From: Candidatus Gullanella endobia
GTDB lineage: Bacteria; Pseudomonadota; Gammaproteobacteria; Enterobacterales; Enterobacteriaceae
DNA length: 64,000 bases
Assembly: GCF_900048035.1 (NCBI RefSeq)
Contig: NZ_LN999832.1
Span: forward strand, 620,001 to 684,000
Direction of reading: 5' to 3'
This document shows positions 54,182 through 64,000 of this stretch, one piece after another. The number at the start of each line of letters is the position of its first letter. The first letter of the stretch is position 1. The position numbers and the translations under genes were made by a program. A model generated the notes under the pieces. The model did not search any database, was not told the origin of the DNA, and saw nothing but the letters and a program-made list of their open reading frames with translations.

Positions 54182-55201
54182 TTACTCAGCTGATGGCGAC
54201 ATAAGTGTTGCTACCATCAGTGCTTTTATTGTATGTAATCGGTTTTCTGCCTGGTTAAAAACTAGGCTATGGCATGATTCAAATACTTCATCAGTAACTT
54301 CTATACCATTAGAAAATCCATATTGTTTTGCAATTTGCTTACCAAGAATAGTTTGGTCGTCATGTAATGAAGGTAAACAGTGTAAGAATTTTACTTGTGG
54401 ATTATCGGTCTGATTTAGCAAGGTCATGTTGACCTGGTAGGTACGTAAGAGCAATATACGTTCTTGCCATACTTCTTTTTCTTCACCCATAGATACCCAT
54501 ACATCAGTATAAATAAAATCAACTTCCTTTATACCAGCTCTAATATTTTCAGTTAGAGTAATGTTACCACCATTTTTTTTCGCTAGATGTCGACAGATAG
54601 TTACTAACTTCTGATCAGGCCAATAGGCACTGGGTGAAATTAATCGTAGATCGAGGCCGGTCATTGCTGCCGCTTCTAATAGAGTGTTACTTATATTATT
54701 GTGTGCATCGCCAAGATAAGCTAATTTTATTTGCTGAAAGGTTTTTCCCGGTAAACATTCACGTATTGTAAGTAAATCAGCTAAGATCTGAGTCGGATGA
54801 AATTCAGTTGTTAACCCATTCCATACTGGAATACCCGCAAAACGTGCTAACGTTTCAATGATATCTTGTCCATAACCGCGGTATTGAATGCCATCATACA
54901 TACGACCTAGAACTCTAGCTGTATCTTTAATGGATTCTTTACGACCAATATTGCTCCCATTTGGACCTAAATAGGTTACATTAGCACCTTGATCAAAAGC
55001 GGCAACTTCGAAAGAGCAGCGAGTTCTGGTTGAATCTTTTTCAAAGATAAGTAAAATATTTTTGCCAACTAGCAATGGTATTTCGTTACCAGTATGTTTC
55101 TGGTTTTTAAGATCGCTAGCTAGCGCTAGAATCTGATTAAGTTCAGCAGAGGTAAAATCCATTAATCGCAAAAAATTGCGTTTAGAGAGTTGATTTATCA
55201 T
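54182..55201 (-). CDS. argF: Ornithine carbamoyltransferase
   Basis: A 339-residue enzyme joining carbamoyl phosphate to ornithine to make citrulline, the sixth step of arginine synthesis. Carbamoyl-phosphate binding '[13 protein letters not shown]' (about 55-67), '[13 protein letters not shown]', '[19 protein letters not shown]' and the ornithine-binding 'HCLPSLHDD' near residue 275 are present. E. coli has two such genes, argF and argI; the position next to valS and holC is that of argI, but the simple symbol is used. An AGGAG lies nine bases before the ATG, and two tandem ARG boxes lie 38-77 bases upstream, so it is probably repressed by ArgR with arginine. No other arg gene is in the window. 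Confidence 0.97.
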   Translation of the reverse strand: MINQLSKRNFLRLMDFTSAELNQILALASDLKNQKHTGNEIPLLVGKNILLIFEKDSTRTRCSFEVAAFDQGANVTYLGPNGSNIGRKESIKDTARVLGRMYDGIQYRGYGQDIIETLARFAGIPVWNGLTTEFHPTQILADLLTIRECLPGKTFQQIKLAYLGDAHNNISNTLLEAAAMTGLDLRLISPSAYWPDQKLVTICRHLAKKNGGNITLTENIRAGIKEVDFIYTDVWVSMGEEKEVWQERILLLRTYQVNMTLLNQTDNPQVKFLHCLPSLHDDQTILGKQIAKQYGFSNGIEVTDEVFESCHSLVFNQAENRLHTIKALMVATLMSPSAE

Positions 55202-55239
55202 TCATTTCTCCTTTATCTTTTTCAGACTCTATAAAACTA

Positions 55240-55257
55240 GTTAAATTAAAATTCACT
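55240..55257 (-). promoter_or_regulatory. ARG box 1 (ArgR operator half) of argF
   Basis: On the minus strand AGTGAATTTTAATTTAAC fits the 18-base ARG box (WNTGAATWWWWATTCANW) with two mismatches. Base composition makes single boxes likely by chance, but this one is paired with another at the standard spacing. Confidence 0.65.
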
Positions 55258-55260
55258 CTA

Positions 55261-55278
55261 TATATATAAATATTCAAT
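55261..55278 (-). promoter_or_regulatory. ARG box 2 (ArgR operator half) of argF
   Basis: On the minus strand ATTGAATATTTATATATA has a perfect left half (TGAAT) and a weaker right half. It is separated from box 1 by exactly three bases, as in E. coli operators bound by the ArgR hexamer. Confidence 0.6.
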
Positions 55279-56336
55279 TTCAAGCGCTAAATAGAAAAAT
55301 CTTTTATTGCTAGCCGTGAAGATAAAATTACTACTGTATAAAATAGCATTTTATAACTTGATATATTGAAACTATAAAAAATTCATATTTAGTAATTAAA
55401 AATCTCTTTTTTTAATTACTGATAATCTACTGAGAGATAATATTTATTTAGATTGCCTTATACTATTGAATATCATTTTCTTTAGATAATTTTATTTTAT
55501 GGAAAAGTAATAGCTACATTTTCAATTTAAATTATAAAATATTCTATACTAAAAATTTTAACTTAAAGGTTAAACAATTAGTGTTTTGTTATAAAATAAC
55601 TAAGCTTGTATCGTAAGAAAAGTTCACAGTAAATAAAATAAAATAATTATTACTCCATAGCTACACTATGGATTGTATGACAATAACTGAAGCACATATT
55701 TTAAAGATCTAAACGAAAAATGAGGAGAAGAGAGAAAAATTAGATTAAAATAACAAAGATCATTAATCGATAATCTTTTATTTATTTTTAACTATAATAG
55801 TAAGCTAAAACATAACATAGATATACCTATTCATATTATAAAATCGTTTTTTACTATTTGCGTTTATCCAATAGATAAACGTGTCTTAACATATTTGTTT
55901 AAAAGCAAATATAGCTGATATTATCCATTTTTAATAAAATATGATAGAATACAATTTTCGAATAAAGTAATTCGCAGTTTAGTAAGAAAAATTTTTTTAA
56001 TTTATTTATTTATAACTATGCATAGTATAGTTTATGTACAATACAGTATAAAAGTTAGTTGGAAACCTAATAGATAGTCATCAATATAATATTGTATACA
56101 TAGTATCTTTAGTATCTTTTATTAAAGAAATAATTATGAATGTATTTACGATATAAATGTTTAAAAATAAAATTAAAAAATTCAATATAATAACATAGTT
56201 TAGTATGAGAATGTAACTAAAATCTACTCAGTTTTAAATATGCTAAAATAGCTATTACTTACATGAAAAGTAGTGCTAGATAATAATACATGACAAATAG
56301 TATGGCTAGTTCACGTAATAAAATCACATAATCAGC
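55279..56336. other. 1.06 kb gap between argF and valS
   Basis: E. coli has rraB and other genes between argI and valS. No trace was readable; the sequence is AT-rich with stops in all frames. Confidence 0.5.
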
Positions 56337-59192
56337 TTACAAATCAGCGATAATCGCATGTTCTTCCAGTAATCTTATTTTAGATTCTTGATAACTTTTC
56401 AGCTTATTACGCTCTTTTTCTACTATCCACTCTGGTGCATAATTAATAAATTTTTTATTATTGAGTTTAATATTGATATGGCTAATTTCGCTATCAATAT
56501 GTTTTATTTCTTTTAATAAACGATCCAATTCAGTATCCTTATTAATAATATTCGCCATTGGAATCAATAATTCGGCGTTATCAATAATTTTTGTAATAGA
56601 GATCGGTCCTTTATCGTCTCCTAATAGTAGGGTAATATTGTTAATTTGTGCTAAAGCACGCATAAAAACTAAGTTTTCATGCACTAGGCGAGTCACTTTA
56701 GGTGACATTTTTCGTAGTAGAACCGACAGTGGTTTATTAGGAGCAATATTCATATTAGTTCGAATAGTACGCACTGCGATGATTACTTTCTTTATCCATT
56801 CCAAATCATTGAGTGCTTCAAAATCCGTCAGTGCTGCATTATAAACCGGAAACGGTTGAAGCATCAAAGTACTGTTTTTTTCTCCAGTAAGGATTTTTAT
56901 CTGCTGCCAAATACTTTCAGTAATAAATGGAATGATCGGATGTGCTAACCGCAGCAATGCTTCCAGTACAATAACAAGAGTATGGCGTGTACCGCGCTTC
57001 TCTGCGTTGCTGAAACTACTTATTACTGGTTTGGTCATTTCCAGATACCAATCGCAGAACTGGTTCCAGGTAAACTCGTATAAAATGTTGGTCGCCAAAT
57101 CAAAGCGATAGTTATCTAATGCTTTACGAAATAACTTCACTGTTTGATTAAATTCTGATATAATCCAGCGATCTGCTAGCGATAGAATTCTTTCACCACC
57201 GTGGAAACCACAGTCCTGCTCTTTAGCATTAATTAACACGAAACGGCTAGCGTTCCATAATTTGTTACAGAAATTGCGATATCCTTCTAAACGTTTTATA
57301 TCCCAGTTAATATCACGACTAGTAGAAGCTAAAGCTGCTAGTGTAAAACGCAAGGCATCAGTACCATACGACTTAATACCGTTAGGAAATTCTTTTTCAG
57401 TTCGTTTACGAATTTTATCTGCTAATTGTGGCTGCATCATATTATTGGTACGTTTTTTTATTAAATCATCCAATGAGATACCATCAATTATATCCAACGG
57501 ATCAATGATATTACCTTTGGATTTAGACATTTTCTTTCCTTTCTCATCAAGGATCAAGCCTGTTATATAAACAGTTTTGAACGGAACTTGTGGTTTGCCA
57601 TGCTGATCTTTTATGAAATGCATAGTTAGCATAACCATACGTGCGATCCAAAAGAAGATAATATCGAAACCACTTATAATTAGATTTGTTGGATGAAATA
57701 TTTTTAGTACATTGGTATTTTCAGGCCAGCCAAGGCTAGAAAATGTCCATAGCCCGGAAGAGAACCATGTATCTAATACATCGTTGTCTTGAAGCAGTTT
57801 TACTTTATTTCCTAAACAATTCTTTTTGCGTACTTCAGACTCATTTCGACCGACATAGACTTGTCCATCTATGTCGTACCACGCTGGTATACGATGGCCC
57901 CACCATATCTGGCGGGAAATACACCAGTCTTGAATATTGCGCATCCAGCTAAAATACATATTTTCGTACTGTTTCGTCACGAACTGAATTTCGCCTTTTT
58001 CAACTGCTTTTACTGCCACCTTTGCTAACGGTGCAGTTCGGACATACCATTGGTTAGTTAGCATAGGCTCAATAACTACGCCACTACGATCGCTGTAAGG
58101 GAGTACAATAGTGTGTTGTTGGGTATCAACTAGTAGGCCAAGACGATCTAATTCTATCACGATTTCCTTACGGGCGGCTAAACGATCTAAGCCGCGGAAA
58201 AACACTGGAATTTCACCTGATACTACATTGCTTGTTTCACCACTAGCATTAAATACCTCACCATCATGACGTATAGTACCATCAAAGGTTAGAATATTAA
58301 TCATTGGAAGTGAGTGTCGCTTCCCAACTTCGTAGTCGTTAAAATCATGGGCCGGCGTGATTTTAACACAACCAGTTCCTTTAGTTATATCGGCATATTC
58401 ATCGCCAATAATTGGAATACGGCGACCAATCAACGGTAGAATTACAAACTGACCTATTAAATTTTGATAACGTAGATCTTTCGGGTTTACTGCTATGCCG
58501 GTATCACCAAACATAGTTTCTGGACGTGTGGTAGCGATAACAAGATAATCTAGACCATCAACGGTACGTATACCATCAGCAAGCGAGTAGCGAAAGTACC
58601 ATATAGAACCTTTAGATTCAAAACTCTCTACTTCTAAATCCGAAATTGCAGTGCGTAATTTCGGATCCCAGTTTACTAAACGTTTTCCGCGATAAATCAA
58701 ATCTTCCTGATACAGCCGTACAAATACTTCTTTCACTGCGTTAGATAATCCTTCATCCATAGTAAATCGTTCGCGACTCCAGTCTACAGAATTACCTAAA
58801 CGACGCATTTGATTAGTAATCATATTGCCTGATTGAGATTTCCACTGCCATATTTTATTAACAAAAGTATCACGATCATAATCGTGCCTAGTTTTTCTCT
58901 CTTCAGCAATGATTTTTCGTTCTACTACCATTTGTGTAGCAATACCGGCATGATCAGTACCCACTTGCCATAAAGTATTTTTACCCTGCATACGCTGATA
59001 ACGAATTAGAATATCCATAATAGTCTGTTGGAAGGCATGCCCCATATGCAAGCTACCAGTAACATTAGGTGGTGGAATCATGATACAGTAGCTATCTTGG
59101 CAGGTATCGTTTTTTGGTTTAAAATACCCATGTCGTTCCCAAGAGTTATATATTGATTGTTCAATATCTTTGTGATTGTATGTTTTGTTCAT
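56337..59192 (-). CDS. valS: Valyl-tRNA synthetase
   Basis: A 951-residue class I synthetase, the same length as E. coli ValS. The ATP-binding signature is '[10 protein letters not shown]' (about 42-52, HIGH-type) and 'KKMSKSKGN' (about 552-560, KMSKS). The editing domain carries '[18 protein letters not shown]' and '[19 protein letters not shown]'. '[18 protein letters not shown]' and '[12 protein letters not shown]' mark the catalytic core, and a C-terminal coiled coil runs from about 880 to the end. It starts eight bases after the holC stop, so the two form an operon. The frame is unbroken over 2.9 kb. Confidence 0.99.
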   Translation of the reverse strand: MNKTYNHKDIEQSIYNSWERHGYFKPKNDTCQDSYCIMIPPPNVTGSLHMGHAFQQTIMDILIRYQRMQGKNTLWQVGTDHAGIATQMVVERKIIAEERKTRHDYDRDTFVNKIWQWKSQSGNMITNQMRRLGNSVDWSRERFTMDEGLSNAVKEVFVRLYQEDLIYRGKRLVNWDPKLRTAISDLEVESFESKGSIWYFRYSLADGIRTVDGLDYLVIATTRPETMFGDTGIAVNPKDLRYQNLIGQFVILPLIGRRIPIIGDEYADITKGTGCVKITPAHDFNDYEVGKRHSLPMINILTFDGTIRHDGEVFNASGETSNVVSGEIPVFFRGLDRLAARKEIVIELDRLGLLVDTQQHTIVLPYSDRSGVVIEPMLTNQWYVRTAPLAKVAVKAVEKGEIQFVTKQYENMYFSWMRNIQDWCISRQIWWGHRIPAWYDIDGQVYVGRNESEVRKKNCLGNKVKLLQDNDVLDTWFSSGLWTFSSLGWPENTNVLKIFHPTNLIISGFDIIFFWIARMVMLTMHFIKDQHGKPQVPFKTVYITGLILDEKGKKMSKSKGNIIDPLDIIDGISLDDLIKKRTNNMMQPQLADKIRKRTEKEFPNGIKSYGTDALRFTLAALASTSRDINWDIKRLEGYRNFCNKLWNASRFVLINAKEQDCGFHGGERILSLADRWIISEFNQTVKLFRKALDNYRFDLATNILYEFTWNQFCDWYLEMTKPVISSFSNAEKRGTRHTLVIVLEALLRLAHPIIPFITESIWQQIKILTGEKNSTLMLQPFPVYNAALTDFEALNDLEWIKKVIIAVRTIRTNMNIAPNKPLSVLLRKMSPKVTRLVHENLVFMRALAQINNITLLLGDDKGPISITKIIDNAELLIPMANIINKDTELDRLLKEIKHIDSEISHINIKLNNKKFINYAPEWIVEKERNKLKSYQESKIRLLEEHAIIADL

Positions 59193-59200
59193 ATATATTG

Positions 59201-59656
59201 TTAATTACCGCGTTTTGGTAATATAATTGTAGTTAATTGAAATCCAAAATTGCGATATATTTTATAACGGTCGCGCGCTAGTTGTTTTAAAACATTTGAA
59301 TTTGGTACAAAATCTATTATTTCATGAAAAGCAGAAACAAAATCCGCATAAACTGGTAGCAAATTAATCAACACATCCCGTGGTGTGTTACTCCGGCATT
59401 GTGGCCAGCAAAGTTCTATTGGCGCACCATGATTTGGACCTTCTCCTGCTAAGTTATGTGGCACAAAAGCATTGGGATCATGCACCCACATCGCTTCATC
59501 GAGCTTAAATGCTTGATCATTCTCCTCACAAGCAATAAGAACACGCTTTCCTTGCCGCCATTTATCAGCTGCTAAATTACAAGCAAGTTGTTCAACGGTA
59601 GTTAGACCATTACTTATATCATATTTTTCAATTAGATAAAAAATTACGTTTTTCAT
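59201..59656 (-). CDS. holC: DNA polymerase III chi subunit
   Basis: A 151-residue protein (E. coli 147) that links the clamp loader to single-strand-binding protein. It starts '[20 protein letters not shown]' and keeps '[20 protein letters not shown]', '[20 protein letters not shown]' and '[20 protein letters not shown]'. The last few residues ([10 protein letters not shown]) differ from E. coli. It lies upstream of valS with an eight-base gap, as in E. coli; pepA, which normally precedes it, is gone. Retention of this accessory polymerase subunit is a little surprising in so reduced a genome. Confidence 0.97.
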   Translation of the reverse strand: MKNVIFYLIEKYDISNGLTTVEQLACNLAADKWRQGKRVLIACEENDQAFKLDEAMWVHDPNAFVPHNLAGEGPNHGAPIELCWPQCRSNTPRDVLINLLPVYADFVSAFHEIIDFVPNSNVLKQLARDRYKIYRNFGFQLTTIILPKRGN

Positions 59657-61444
59657 ATTTTTATTAATGTATTATGAAATTATAGAAAAAAGTTGATATA
59701 AAGATTATATATTCATGTAATCATACTTCATTACGGTTAGCTACCACTGTTGAGTCTAGTATGATTGAATAAGGATTGCGACTCAATTAGCACTGAGCGG
59801 ATTGTAGTATTCTAGCTTTATCGGATCACCAGGAGATATCATTGATGTTTATACACATCTAATTGTGTTGAGTATGAAATAAAATTAGAAAATAACCAAC
59901 GGTAATTTCAATAAACCAAATTATTAATAATGTTCATTATAATTAGTAAAGAGTTTGATTTCAATTTCTCTTAAAATTTATTTAAGTAATAAGTACTAAA
60001 TATACTACTTTTATTTTCTCGGTAACTCTTTTAGTTTAAAAGATAAAAGGATCATACTTAATATAAGTACGATAAAATAATACTCCAATAAAATAAATAG
60101 GCACTGGTTACCGTTTTAATATCAATAATAATATCAAGATAAAAATACCAGACATAAGCGGTAGTATCGAAAAGAACCAACTATCATCTAATATCTATGT
60201 TTAGCTCTTTCAATTATTATGCAAATAATATTCACTATTATATTAAATTCTATCATTATACTTGTAGTATCTTGCATTTATTTTTATTTTATCAATATGC
60301 TTATTAAGCTTTAAATAATATCGTCTGCATTAAATATCAAGTTTGTTTCTAACCAGAACAGCAGATATATATTAAAATTATAATTACTTTTATGCTCTCT
60401 GAATTAATATTAACGATTTGCTTTACCATCTAATCCTCTTACTTTTCTGAAAAAATTTTATTTATTTCTCAGTCTTTCATATACTATTCACTAATAATAT
60501 AAAGTTTTAATTGTTTTTTTATAATTGGAATCTAGTTAACACTACTTTTCTAATAAAAATTCGGAATTAAAAATATTTATTAGTATATTATTTAAATTTT
60601 TATAGACTTAAAATCAGCAATAATCACTAAACTTTTACAAATCACGTTTTCAATTTTATAAATCATATATATATCAATACAATGAATACTATTTTGTAGT
60701 ACTTTAAATTTAATTTTATTATTACTGAATAATTAAAAATATAAATTTTATTTTTATCTATTTCTATTACTTAATAAATTTCTAGAATAGGTATTCTGCA
60801 TTCTTAATACAGATCTCTACTCAAAGAACACGAATTCTATTAAACCTTTATGCTTCAGCATATGAACGGGTCTTAATGACCTACCTATAGTGGAATTTAC
60901 CTAGTGAGCACTTTTTGATAGAATTAATCAACATAATTTATTTCGGCAGAATACCTAAATATGATCATAATACAATAATAATATTTTTAATATTATTCTT
61001 TAATTCGCTAGGAAGAAATAGATCGTTAGTACAGTTATCTTTAATTTTTCGAACTATTTTACAATTAAAACAATGTACTTCAAATACTCATATAATAATA
61101 TAGACAATGTTGTTATTTTCTTAGCTACCATTTTTATACTATACTAAATATACCTAACTAAGTTATAAAGATAAAAAATCAGAAATATGAAATGAAATTA
61201 ACTTCCCCATTATCATCCAACTTTTAATCTATCTTTTAATCTATTTTACACTTAAATTTGAACAATAAAAAGAATAGTATCTTATCGTCAATTAGTTCAT
61301 TTTCATATCTAACGAGAATACTTAGTATTATTATGCTAAATTTAGCAATAAAGGTAGATAGTTGTTTTATATATCAATGAAAAATTAGTAATGCAATCAT
61401 GAAATTTTCTGAAAAATAAAAAATTTTTAAAAAGTGAAATAAAC
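59657..61444. other. 1.8 kb gap where pepA is expected
   Basis: pepA lies between holC and lptF in E. coli. The gap is long enough to hold it, but I could not read an aminopeptidase segment on the minus strand. A 12-bp tandem duplication (CTTTTAATCTAT) lies at 61221-61244. The open frame 60915-61103 shows no family resemblance. Confidence 0.5.
61221..61244. repeat. Tandem duplication of a 12-bp unit
   Basis: Two perfect adjacent copies of CTTTTAATCTAT, about 200 bases before lptF. Confidence 0.85.
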
Positions 61445-62542
61445 ATGATAATTACTAGGTATCTTGTTCGAGAGGCATTTAAAAGTCAGTTTACTATTCT
61501 ATTTATTTTGCTTTTGATTTTTTTATGTCAAAAGCTAGTTCGGATACTTGGGGTAACTGTAAATGGAAATATCCCATTAAACCTAGTTTTATCTTTACTT
61601 GCATTAAACATGCCTGAAATGATGAAATTGATTCTACCTTTAAGTCTATTTTTAGGATTATTAATAACTTTAAGTCGTATGTACACTGAAAGTGAAATTA
61701 CAGTTATGTATGCCTGTGGTTTTGGAAAAAATATATTAATTCGTTCAGCGATTTTTCTTAGTTTAATTACTGTGATATTAGCTATAATAAATGTAGTGTG
61801 GATTTCACCCTGGTCGTCGCAATATCAGGATATGATTATATCGAAAGCTAAAGCTAATCTTAGTATTGGATCGCTGATCGAGGGGCAATTTAAACAAATA
61901 GAAAACGATAATTTAGTTCTATTTGTTAGCAAAATCAAAGATAAATGTTTTAAACATATATTTCTAGTACAGCTTAAACCGAACGATAATATGCGTATTT
62001 TCGTAATAGTAGCAAAGCGTGGTTATATAAAACAACGATTAGATGGATCTCAACTAGTCATGCTTGAAAAAGGTACCCTCTATGAGGGAACTGCGTTATT
62101 ACGTGATTTTCGCATTACTGATTTCAGTAAATATCAGGCAATTATTGGTCGAAGGGTAGTGACTGTAAACAGAACAGATGCTCATCAATTCCTACATAAG
62201 TTATGGTATTCCAATGAACCTAAGGCGCGTGCTGAATTACACTGGCGATTTACACTGGTAATATCAGTAGTAATTATGGCGGTAATGGTAGTACCGCTGT
62301 CAGTTATCAATCCGCGCCAAGGTCGGATATTGAGCATATTGCCTGCGATGTTATTATATTTAATTTTTTTTCTACTACAAACCGTACTACATTCCAACGA
62401 TATGAAGGATAAAATTAACTCAATTCTTTGGATGTGGTTGATAAATGCTACATACTTGATATTAGCACTAGTACTAAATTTATGGGATAGCGTACCGATG
62501 AAAAGACTTTTCAGATATATTTATAAAAGAAGAATAGCATAA
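61445..62542 (+). CDS. lptF: LPS export permease LptF
   Basis: A 365-residue inner-membrane subunit of the LptB2FG transporter, which pulls LPS from the inner membrane and pushes it along the Lpt bridge. It starts 'MIITRYLVREAFKSQFTILF'. Six transmembrane segments are visible as hydrophobic blocks, three before (about 12-35, 55-80, 98-122) and three after (about 265-355) a periplasmic beta-jellyroll. 'ALNMPEMMKLILPLSLFLGL' (coupling region) and 'MYTESEITVMYACG' are typical. It overlaps lptG by one base. Its retention shows that a lipid A-type molecule still has to reach the outer membrane. Confidence 0.97.
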   Translation: MIITRYLVREAFKSQFTILFILLLIFLCQKLVRILGVTVNGNIPLNLVLSLLALNMPEMMKLILPLSLFLGLLITLSRMYTESEITVMYACGFGKNILIRSAIFLSLITVILAIINVVWISPWSSQYQDMIISKAKANLSIGSLIEGQFKQIENDNLVLFVSKIKDKCFKHIFLVQLKPNDNMRIFVIVAKRGYIKQRLDGSQLVMLEKGTLYEGTALLRDFRITDFSKYQAIIGRRVVTVNRTDAHQFLHKLWYSNEPKARAELHWRFTLVISVVIMAVMVVPLSVINPRQGRILSILPAMLLYLIFFLLQTVLHSNDMKDKINSILWMWLINATYLILALVLNLWDSVPMKRLFRYIYKRRIA

Positions 62543-63615
62543 TGTTTTATGTGTTAGACCGATATATCGGTAAAATAATATTCAATGATATTATGATGAC
62601 ACTATTCATATTGATATCACTATCAGGTATAATTAAATTTATCGAACAACTGCGAAAAGTAGGTCAGGGTAGCTATTCTATAGTAAGTGCGGGATTATTT
62701 ACCTTACTCAGAGTTCCCGGGGATATCGAGATTTTTTTTCCGATGGCAGCGCTTTTAGGAACATTGCTAGGATTAGGTTCTTTAGCAACTCATAGCGAAC
62801 TGGTAGTAATTCAGGCGTCTGGTTTTAAATATATGCAAATAGCTGGTTCAGTGATGAAAACCGCTATACCACTAATACTTTTAACTATGATTATTGGTGA
62901 ATGGGTAGTGCCAAAAAGCGAGAAAATAGCTTGTAATTATCGTATACAAATGATTTATGGTAACTCTATACTTTTAACCAAAAATGGGCTTTGGGCTAAA
63001 GATGGTAACGATTTTATTTTCATTGAACAGGTAGCAGGTAACGGCGATAAGCTAATCGGTATCAACATTTATCATTTTGATCAAGCAGATCGCCTGAAGG
63101 CGCTCTGCTATTCCACTATAGCTAAGTATAAAAATGGCATTTGGAAACTATCACAGATAGATAAATTAGATTTAACTAATGACAAGCAAATTAGTAGTCA
63201 GAAAATTCTGAACAGCGAATGGAGAACCAATCTTACGCCAGATAAACTTAGAGTTGTCACACTAGATCCAAATTCATTATCTATCTTAGGACTTCACAAT
63301 TACATTAATTATCTTAAACATAACGGACAGGATTATAAACGTTACCAACTGAATATGTGGAGTAAGATTTTTTCACCATTCTCTATGGCAGTGATGATTC
63401 TCATGGCTTTATCGTTTATTTTTGGACCACTGCGAAGCGTTACTATGGGAGTACGAGTAGTTATTGGAATAAGTTTTGGGTTCTTATTTTACGTTTTAGA
63501 TCAAATTTTTAGACTGCTAAGTCTAGTATATGATATACCGCCTGTATTCGGAGCACTTTTACCTAATATAGGATTTTTTATTATTAGTATTATCGTGTTA
63601 TTACAGCGTCAATGA
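62542..63615 (+). CDS. lptG: LPS export permease LptG
   Basis: A 357-residue partner of LptF, starting 'MFYVLDRYIGKIIFNDIMMT'. It shows the same 3 + 3 transmembrane arrangement around a periplasmic jellyroll. 'PGDIEIFFPMAALLGTLLGL', 'HSELVVIQASGFKYMQIAGS', and the C-terminal 'ARSVTMG'-like 'LRSVTMGVRVVIGISFGF' block are characteristic. The ATG shares its A with the lptF TAA stop (TAATG), so translation is coupled. The order lptF-lptG at the end of the holC-valS region is that of E. coli. Confidence 0.97.
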   Translation: MFYVLDRYIGKIIFNDIMMTLFILISLSGIIKFIEQLRKVGQGSYSIVSAGLFTLLRVPGDIEIFFPMAALLGTLLGLGSLATHSELVVIQASGFKYMQIAGSVMKTAIPLILLTMIIGEWVVPKSEKIACNYRIQMIYGNSILLTKNGLWAKDGNDFIFIEQVAGNGDKLIGINIYHFDQADRLKALCYSTIAKYKNGIWKLSQIDKLDLTNDKQISSQKILNSEWRTNLTPDKLRVVTLDPNSLSILGLHNYINYLKHNGQDYKRYQLNMWSKIFSPFSMAVMILMALSFIFGPLRSVTMGVRVVIGISFGFLFYVLDQIFRLLSLVYDIPPVFGALLPNIGFFIISIIVLLQRQ

Positions 63616-64000
63616 CGTGTTTAATATTTCTTGGTGAGGTACTGATAAATAATATTATCAACGTTATTTATTAACGCAACTTTAATCTTGTCTTTTTATC
63701 TTTAAATTTTAATAGTATTATATTTATTCAAATCAAAATCTTGAACCAAAGAATTTTATTAAAATATTTATTTTTTAATTATATTAACTACATTATTAGA
63801 TATAAGAATTAGCATATTGGGATATGTAATACTGTTTATCGTTAACTCAAAGTTAAGAGTAATTCTTTCTTTTTTATTTCCGGAAAAACACTCCTATTTG
63901 GTTTAAATAAAAATATCTCAGTAGGTTATTTATGCTTCTCTCTTTAAGAGAACATATAAAAACAATAATATGTTAAATAATATTTTATAGAGTAAATATT
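63616..64000. other. Gap after lptG
   Basis: AT-rich sequence to the window edge. I see no gene and no clear terminator. Confidence 0.5.

Noticed and set aside
60915-61103. A 62-codon open frame before lptF
   Set aside because: Low-complexity composition with no resemblance to PepA or another family.

Overview
This is an AT-rich window of a strongly reduced gammaproteobacterial (Enterobacterales) chromosome, most likely an insect endosymbiont in an intermediate stage of genome erosion. Nearly every intact protein is a close, co-linear match to an Escherichia coli housekeeping protein. Only roughly a third to 40 % of the window is occupied by working genes. The rest is very AT-rich, mostly unrecognisable sequence in which some decayed genes can still be read. 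I see no insertion sequences, prophage, CRISPR or defence genes. Protein comparisons are from memory of the E. coli and enterobacterial sequences; no search was run.

Layout: (1) 1-3050 is the ancestral gmk-rpoZ-spoT-trmH-recG block on the minus strand: recG runs off the left edge, spoT is a pseudogene, rpoZ is intact but short, and gmk is broken by two identical one-base frameshifts. (2) 3452-8323 holds a MarR-type regulator, the divergent yicC/rph pair, and rpmB-rpmG. (3) 8650-15785 is a wrecked lipopolysaccharide-core locus: waaA is intact, while waaE, waaC, waaF and hldD are readable pseudogenes. (4) yibN stands alone at 17.4 kb. (5) 20271-30025 holds pfkA, tpiA, hslVU, a shortened ftsN, priA and rpmE. 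(6) 30026-38170 is an 8 kb stretch with no gene I can support. (7) 38385-43808 is an rRNA operon (16S, tRNA-Ile, tRNA-Ala, 23S, then tRNA-Trp) with no 5S gene where one is expected. (8) 44283-63615 holds tktA, ptsHI (no crr), ligA, an ornithine carbamoyltransferase gene with an ArgR-type operator, holC-valS and lptFG.

Together the intact genes cover translation (rpoZ, rpmB/G/E, valS, rRNA, tRNAs), replication and repair (ligA, priA, holC, recG), sugar uptake and central carbon metabolism (ptsHI, pfkA, tpiA, tktA), RNA processing (rph, yicC), proteolysis (hslVU), one arginine-pathway step, and a minimal outer-membrane lipid pathway (waaA, lptFG). The main observations are: FtsN ending just past its essential periplasmic segment; loss of the heptose and core part of LPS while Kdo transfer and LPS export genes stay; loss of spoT; two identical slippery frameshifts in the normally essential gmk; a retained tandem ARG box; a missing 5S gene; tRNA genes without encoded CCA; and several long perfect inverted repeats in the gene deserts. 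I found no new multi-gene system; the novelty lies in how conserved machines have been trimmed.
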